The notes beneath the pieces were generated by a model that did not search any database, was not told where the DNA came from, and saw only the letters and a list, made by a program, of their open reading frames with translations. The translations under genes and the position numbers were made by a program. From Actinomycetota bacterium (GTDB lineage Bacteria > Actinomycetota > Acidimicrobiia > Acidimicrobiales > Iamiaceae), in the NCBI GenBank assembly GCA_017882935.1, contig JADGOP010000079.1, positions 1-8,610 on the forward strand: a stretch of DNA of 8,610 bases, given 5' to 3'. Positions 5,206 to 8,610 of this stretch are shown one piece after another. Every line of letters starts with the position of its first letter. Position 1 is the first letter of the stretch.

Positions 5206-5839
5206 GGTGCAGCTCCGGAGGCACCTCGCGCTGGTCGGGCTCATGGGGTCGGGCAAGACCACCGTCGGCCGCAAGCTGGCGGCCCGCCTCGAGCGGCCCT
5301 TCATCGACGCCGACGAGGCCCTCGCCGTCACCACCGGCCGCACCGTGCGGCAGTGGTTCGACGACTCGGGCGAGGTCGCGTTCCGTGCCAGGGAGGTCGA
5401 CGTGCTGGCCCAGCTCCTCGCCAGCGACGACCCCTCGGTCATCGCCACGGGCGGCGGCATCGTGTGCACCGAGGCCGGCCGGGCGTTGCTCAACGGCCCC
5501 GACGTCACCGTGGTGTGGCTGCGTGCCAGCCCGGCGTTCGTCGCCAACCGCGTGGCGCAGAAGGCCAACAAGGACCACCGGCCGCTGCTCGACGCCGACC
5601 CGCGCGTGGTGCTCGACCGCCACGCCGCCGAGCGCAACCACCTCTACGCCGAGGTCGCCGACCTGGTCGTCGACGTCGACCCGGTGCACCGCGACGTCGA
5701 GAAGCCCAAGAAGAAGCTGGCCGAGATGGTGTTCGAGGCCTTCTCGCAGATCGACGCCGAGAAGGCCGCCCGCAACCGCGCCCAGCTCGCGCGGGCCACG
5801 GCCGACGCACCTGCCACCGCACCCGGGTCGCAGCCGTGA
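5198..5839 (+). CDS. aroK: Shikimate kinase
   Basis: Phosphorylates shikimate at the 3-OH with ATP, step 5 of the pathway, in the cytosol. Numbering from the TTG at 5198: Walker A GLMGSGKT (14-21), shikimate-binding Asp39 in IDADEA, Arg63 in FRAREVD, GGG (85-87), lid RPLL with Arg128, and ERNHLYAEVADLVVD (145-159). The core ends near residue 165. A Lys- and Ala-rich helical/disordered tail of almost 50 residues follows (EKPKKKLAEMVFEA onward), making it 213 residues against the usual 165-180. The TTG start overlaps the aroC end by 8 bases and has a GAGGG site; GTG at 5207 (210 residues, one base after the aroC stop) is a reasonable alternative that does not change the fold. The stop overlaps the aroB start (GTGA). 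Confidence 0.94.
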   Translation: MAEVQLRRHLALVGLMGSGKTTVGRKLAARLERPFIDADEALAVTTGRTVRQWFDDSGEVAFRAREVDVLAQLLASDDPSVIATGGGIVCTEAGRALLNGPDVTVVWLRASPAFVANRVAQKANKDHRPLLDADPRVVLDRHAAERNHLYAEVADLVVDVDPVHRDVEKPKKKLAEMVFEAFSQIDAEKAARNRAQLARATADAPATAPGSQP

Positions 5840-6837
5840 TCGAGCTCCAGATCGAGCTCGGCGACCGCAGCTACCCGGTGCGCGTCGGCGCCGGTGCCCG
5901 GCACCACCTCCTCGACGTGCTGCCGATCGGCGTCCGGCGGGCCGCCATCGTCACCCAGGAGGCCGTAGGGGTCACGGTCGACCCGGGCGTCGAGCACCGC
6001 ACCTTCACCATCCCCGACGGCGAGGACCACAAGCACCTCGGCACCGTCGAGGACCTCTGCCGCGACTTCGCCCGCTGGGGCCTCACCCGTGGCGACGTGG
6101 TCGTGGCCGTGGGCGGCGGCCTCGTCACCGACCTGGCCGGCTTCGCCGCGGCGATCTTCCACCGTGGCGTCCCCGTGGTGCACGTGGCCACCACCCTGCT
6201 CGCGCAGATCGACGCCGCCATCGGCGGCAAGACCGGCGTGAACCTGCCCGAGGGCAAGAACCTGGTGGGCGCCTTCTGGCAGCCTGCCGCGGTCCTCTGC
6301 GACACCGAGACACTGGCCACGTTGCCGCCCCGCGAGTACCGCAACGGGCTGGGCGAGATGGCGAAGTACGCCTTCCTCGGCGTCGACGGGCTCCGCGACC
6401 TCTCGCTCGACGAGGCCGTGGCGGCGTGCGTGCGCTGCAAGGCCGAGGTGGTGGCCTCCGACGAGCGCGAGGGCGGCCGCCGCGCCATCCTCAACTACGG
6501 CCACACCCTCGGCCACGCCCTCGAGACCGCGAGCGCCTACGACCTGCGCCACGGCGAGGCGGTGGCCATCGGTCTGGTCTACGCCGCCGAGGTGGCGCTG
6601 CGGCTGGGGCGCATCGACGCCGCCCGGGTCGTCGAGCACCGCCGCACCGTCGCTGCCTACGACCTGCCCATGACCTTGCCGCCCGGCATCGAGCCCAGCG
6701 AGCTGGTCGAGCTGTTCGGGCGCGACAAGAAGGCCGTCGACGGGCTCACCTTCGTGCTCGACGGCCCCGCCGGCGTGGAACCGGTCCGCGTCGCCGACCG
6801 TGCGCTGCTCCTCGACGCCCTGGAGGCCGTCCGATGA
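5836..6837 (+). CDS. aroB: 3-dehydroquinate synthase
   Basis: Cyclises DAHP to 3-dehydroquinate, step 2 of the pathway, using NAD+ and a divalent metal (zinc or cobalt). Motifs: NAD-binding VAVGGGLVTDLAGF (90-103), HVATTLLAQIDAAIGGKTGVN (116-136), GKNLVGAFWQP (140-150), NGLGEMAKYA with metal ligand Glu174, NYGHTLGHALE with His223 and RHGEAVAIG with His239; the 16-residue gap between the two His ligands equals that in well-studied family members. GRDKK (295-299) is the conserved Lys/Arg segment. It has 333 residues, somewhat shorter than the usual 350-365; most of the loss is about 14 residues between the metal Glu motif and KAEVVASDE. The GTG start shares GTGA with the aroK stop and has no clear Shine-Dalgarno, so coupling is expected. 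The first codons contain a 10-base direct repeat encoding IEL-Q-IEL. Confidence 0.96.
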   Translation: MIELQIELGDRSYPVRVGAGARHHLLDVLPIGVRRAAIVTQEAVGVTVDPGVEHRTFTIPDGEDHKHLGTVEDLCRDFARWGLTRGDVVVAVGGGLVTDLAGFAAAIFHRGVPVVHVATTLLAQIDAAIGGKTGVNLPEGKNLVGAFWQPAAVLCDTETLATLPPREYRNGLGEMAKYAFLGVDGLRDLSLDEAVAACVRCKAEVVASDEREGGRRAILNYGHTLGHALETASAYDLRHGEAVAIGLVYAAEVALRLGRIDAARVVEHRRTVAAYDLPMTLPPGIEPSELVELFGRDKKAVDGLTFVLDGPAGVEPVRVADRALLLDALEAVR

Positions 6838-7316
6838 CCCCACGCCCCATCGTGCTGCTGCTCTCGGGCCCCAACCTGAACCTCCTCGGCGAGCGGCAAC
6901 CGCTCATCTACGGCTCCGCCACGCTCGACGACCTGGTCGGGCTGGCGCGCGCCACCGCCGACGCGCACGGACTCGACCTCGAGCACGTGCAGTCCAACCA
7001 CGAGGGCGACCTGGTCGACGCGGTGCAGGGGGCCCGGGGCCGGTGTGCCGCGCTGGTCGTGAACGCGGCGGCGCTCACGCACTACGGGCGCTCGCTCCAC
7101 GACGCGCTCCTCACCTTCGAGGGACCGTTGGTGGAGCTGCACATCTCCAACCCGCACTCCCGTGAGGAGTGGCGGCACGAGTCGGTCGTCTCCCCGATCG
7201 CCACCGCGGTGGTCGCGGGGTTCGGCGGCGCGGGCTACCGCCTTGCCATCGACGGGGTCGCCGAGCTGCTCCGCCCGCCCCCCGCCGGATCCACCGAGGA
7301 AGGCAGCGACCGATGA
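6834..7316 (+). CDS. aroQ: 3-dehydroquinate dehydratase, type II
   Basis: Dehydrates 3-dehydroquinate to 3-dehydroshikimate, step 3, by the type II (trans-elimination) mechanism; family members are cytosolic dodecamers. In 160 residues it shows GPNLNLLGERQPLIYG (12-27) with catalytic Arg21 and Tyr26, SNHEGDLVD (54-62), Asn77 in VVNAAALTHY, ELHISN with catalytic His103, and SREEWRHESVVSPIA (109-123). The usual Arg-Glu-Pro in the first motif is Arg-Gln-Pro here, a mild change. The C-terminal tail after about 147 is Pro/Gly-rich and non-conserved. The ATG shares ATGA with the aroB stop and has GGAGG at 6822-6826, seven bases upstream, so it should be well translated. Its own stop shares ATGA with the pepQ start. 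Confidence 0.96.
   Translation: MTPRPIVLLLSGPNLNLLGERQPLIYGSATLDDLVGLARATADAHGLDLEHVQSNHEGDLVDAVQGARGRCAALVVNAAALTHYGRSLHDALLTFEGPLVELHISNPHSREEWRHESVVSPIATAVVAGFGGAGYRLAIDGVAELLRPPPAGSTEEGSDR
7296..7303 (+). promoter_or_regulatory. Shine-Dalgarno site supporting the upstream pepQ start
   Basis: GAGGAAGG ends nine bases before ATG 7313. This supports the longer pepQ N-terminus over the internal ATG at 7415, which has no ribosome-binding site. Confidence 0.6.
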
Positions 7317-8500
7317 GCAACGTGATCCGCACCGACACCGAGGCGCTCGCGGCCGCGGCCGATCCCGCCGGCTCCGCGGCCCGGGCCGCGCAGCTGCTGG
7401 CCACCCTGCCCGACATGGACGTGGCCGCTCGCGCCGCCGGGGTCCGCGACGCGGTCGCGGCCGCCGGCTGCGACGCCCTGCTCGTCACCCGCCTCGTCAA
7501 CGTCCGCTGGCTCACCGGCTTCACCGGCTCCGCCGCGCTCCTGCTGGTGCTGCCCGACGAGCTGGTGTTCACCACCGATGGCCGGTACGGCGAGCAGTCC
7601 GAGCAGCAGCTCGCCGCCGCGGGGGTCGACGCCCGACGCACCGTGGCCGGGGCCGACGGGCAGAAGCAGGCGGTGCTCGCCGCCGCGGCAGGCCTGAAGA
7701 AGCTGGGCCTCGAAGCCGAGGCGGTCACCTGGGGCCAGCAGCGCCGCTACGACGCCGACTGGTTCCCCGACGCCGAGCTGGTGGCCACCGACGCCCTCGT
7801 CGACCGCCTGCGCCAGACCAAGGACGCGGGCGAGGTGGCCCGCATCGAGGCGGCGTGCGCAGTGGCCGACGCGGCGCTCGCGTCGGTGCGCCGCCGCTTG
7901 CTCGAGCAGCCCACCGAGGCCGAGTTCGGCCTCGAGCTCGACACCGCCATGCGTCGCCTCGGTGCCGAGGGCACCTCGTTCGAGACCATCATCGCGGCGG
8001 GCCCCAACGGCGCCATGCCGCACCACCGGCCCGGCACGCGGCGCATCGTCGAGGGCGACCTCGTCGTCATCGACTTCGGGTCCACGGTCGACGGCTACTG
8101 CTCCGACATGACGCGCACGCTCATGGTCGGCGAGCCCACGGCCACGCAGGCCCGCATGCTCGACGTGGTGGCCGCCAGCCAGCAGGCCGGGGTCGAGGCC
8201 GTGGCCGCGGGTGTCGACGTGGCGGCGGTCGACAAGGCCTGCCGCGACATCATCGACGAGGCCGGTTGGGGCGAGGCGTTCTCGCACAGCACCGGCCACG
8301 GCGTGGGCCTCGAGATCCACGAGGACCCCCGGGTGGCCGCGACCGGTGCTGCTACGCTCGCCCCCGGCGCGGTCGTCACCGTCGAGCCGGGTGTGTACCT
8401 CCCCGAGCACGGCGGCGTCCGCATCGAAGACACGGTGGTGGTCACCTCCGACGGTTGCCGGCCACTGACGCTGGCGCCCAAGCTGGTGGCGGTCGCCTGA
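7313..8500 (+). CDS. pepQ: M24B-family Xaa-Pro peptidase (aminopeptidase P / Xaa-Pro dipeptidase)
   Basis: Cytosolic two-metal peptidase that cleaves Xaa-Pro bonds, releasing proline from peptides. In 395 residues it has an N-terminal creatinase-like domain (about 40-165, with NVRWLTGFTGSAALL at 63-77) and a C-terminal pita-bread domain. The five metal ligands are visible: Asp254 (VIDFGSTVDGY), Asp265 (SDMTRT), His328 (STGHGVGLE), Glu358 (TVEPGVY) and Glu372 (RIEDT); His237 in MPHHRP is also conserved. The first about 35 residues are an Ala-rich extension, and ATG 7415 would give a family-typical N-terminus. I keep 7313 because of the ATGA overlap with aroQ and the good Shine-Dalgarno. Whether it acts on dipeptides or longer peptides cannot be told from sequence. 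It is followed by efp, a conserved pairing. Confidence 0.93.
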   Translation: MSNVIRTDTEALAAAADPAGSAARAAQLLATLPDMDVAARAAGVRDAVAAAGCDALLVTRLVNVRWLTGFTGSAALLLVLPDELVFTTDGRYGEQSEQQLAAAGVDARRTVAGADGQKQAVLAAAAGLKKLGLEAEAVTWGQQRRYDADWFPDAELVATDALVDRLRQTKDAGEVARIEAACAVADAALASVRRRLLEQPTEAEFGLELDTAMRRLGAEGTSFETIIAAGPNGAMPHHRPGTRRIVEGDLVVIDFGSTVDGYCSDMTRTLMVGEPTATQARMLDVVAASQQAGVEAVAAGVDVAAVDKACRDIIDEAGWGEAFSHSTGHGVGLEIHEDPRVAATGAATLAPGAVVTVEPGVYLPEHGGVRIEDTVVVTSDGCRPLTLAPKLVAVA

Positions 8501-8575
8501 CGTCCGGCCGGTCCGCAGGCCGCGCCGCTCGTCGCCGTCCCACCCACCCGACACGTCTCCGCACGCGAGGTCCCC

Positions 8576-8610
8576 ATGGCCATCACCACCAACGACCTGA
8601 AGAACGGCAT
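8576..8610 (+). CDS. efp: Elongation factor P, 3' partial (first 11 codons)
   Basis: Only MAITTNDLKNG and two bases of the next codon lie in the window, but this matches the start of bacterial EF-P (MA.TNDLKNG). EF-P binds between the P and E sites of the ribosome and relieves stalling at consecutive prolines. GAGG at 8567-8570 is five bases before the ATG. The position right after pepQ, as in M. tuberculosis and B. subtilis, strongly supports the call despite the short stretch. It is separated from pepQ by 75 bases, which hold a weak 5-bp inverted repeat (8505-8509 with 8518-8522) but no clear terminator or promoter. Confidence 0.85.
   Translation, partial: MAITTNDLKNG

Noticed and set aside
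5669..5680. 12-base palindrome GTCGACGTCGAC in aroK
   Set aside because: It is the natural result of Val-Asp-Val-Asp codons in this codon usage and lies in conserved coding sequence.
5838..5859. Direct repeat GATCGAGCTC twice, 12 bases apart, at the start of aroB
   Set aside because: It encodes the strand IEL-Q-IEL and is most simply a local codon coincidence; nothing else suggests a regulatory or recombination site.
4272..7316. A very long open + strand frame of about 1,000 codons across aroC, aroK and aroB
   Set aside because: Only its last 160 codons are real (aroQ, from 6834). The rest is Arg/Pro/Ala-rich out-of-frame translation caused by high GC, overlapping three well-supported genes.
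8505..8522. Possible terminator after pepQ (CGGCC ... GGCCG)
   Set aside because: The stem is only five pairs with an eight-base loop and no U-tract, too weak to call in GC-rich DNA.

Overview
The window is high-GC, tightly packed DNA with every gene on the + strand. It is a nearly complete copy of a conserved actinobacterial housekeeping block: mltG (5' end cut by the window) - aroE - DUF4388/PATAN-like gene - prepilin peptidase - aroC - aroK - aroB - aroQ - pepQ - efp (only the first 11 codons plus two bases). Mycobacterium tuberculosis has the related order mltG-aroE-prepilin peptidase ... aroC-aroK-aroB-aroQ-pepQ-efp. That synteny, the GC content and the frequent GTG starts point to an actinobacterium. 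The DUF4388 protein inside the block suggests a deep-branching group such as Acidimicrobiia, but that placement is an inference.

Layout. 1-2048: mltG and aroE, joined by a 4-base GTGA overlap. 2049-2160: a 112-base gap with a candidate promoter and a clear Shine-Dalgarno site. 2161-3144: DUF4388 protein with a winged-helix-like segment, an acidic linker and a helical tail; the linker DNA holds two strong inverted repeats. 3145-3207: a gap with a bulged hairpin. 3208-3972: prepilin peptidase. 3973-4029: a short gap ending in a -10-like hexamer immediately before the aroC start. 4030-8500: aroC, aroK, aroB, aroQ and pepQ, each overlapping the next by 4 to 8 bases, so probably one translationally coupled transcript. 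8501-8575: a gap, then the efp start.

Function. AroB, AroQ, AroE, AroK and AroC catalyse steps 2, 3, 4, 5 and 7 of the shikimate pathway to chorismate. DAHP synthase (step 1) and EPSP synthase (step 6) are not in the window. MltG is a membrane endolytic murein transglycosylase. PepQ (Xaa-Pro peptidase) and EF-P (polyproline translation factor) form a conserved proline-themed pair. The prepilin peptidase processes type IV pilin-like proteins, none of which are encoded here.

I found no wholly new system, mobile element, CRISPR array or RNA gene. The least ordinary parts are the PATAN-like protein beside a prepilin peptidase, the long inverted repeats in its linker (with a similar one in an AroE insertion), and start codons that look leaderless.
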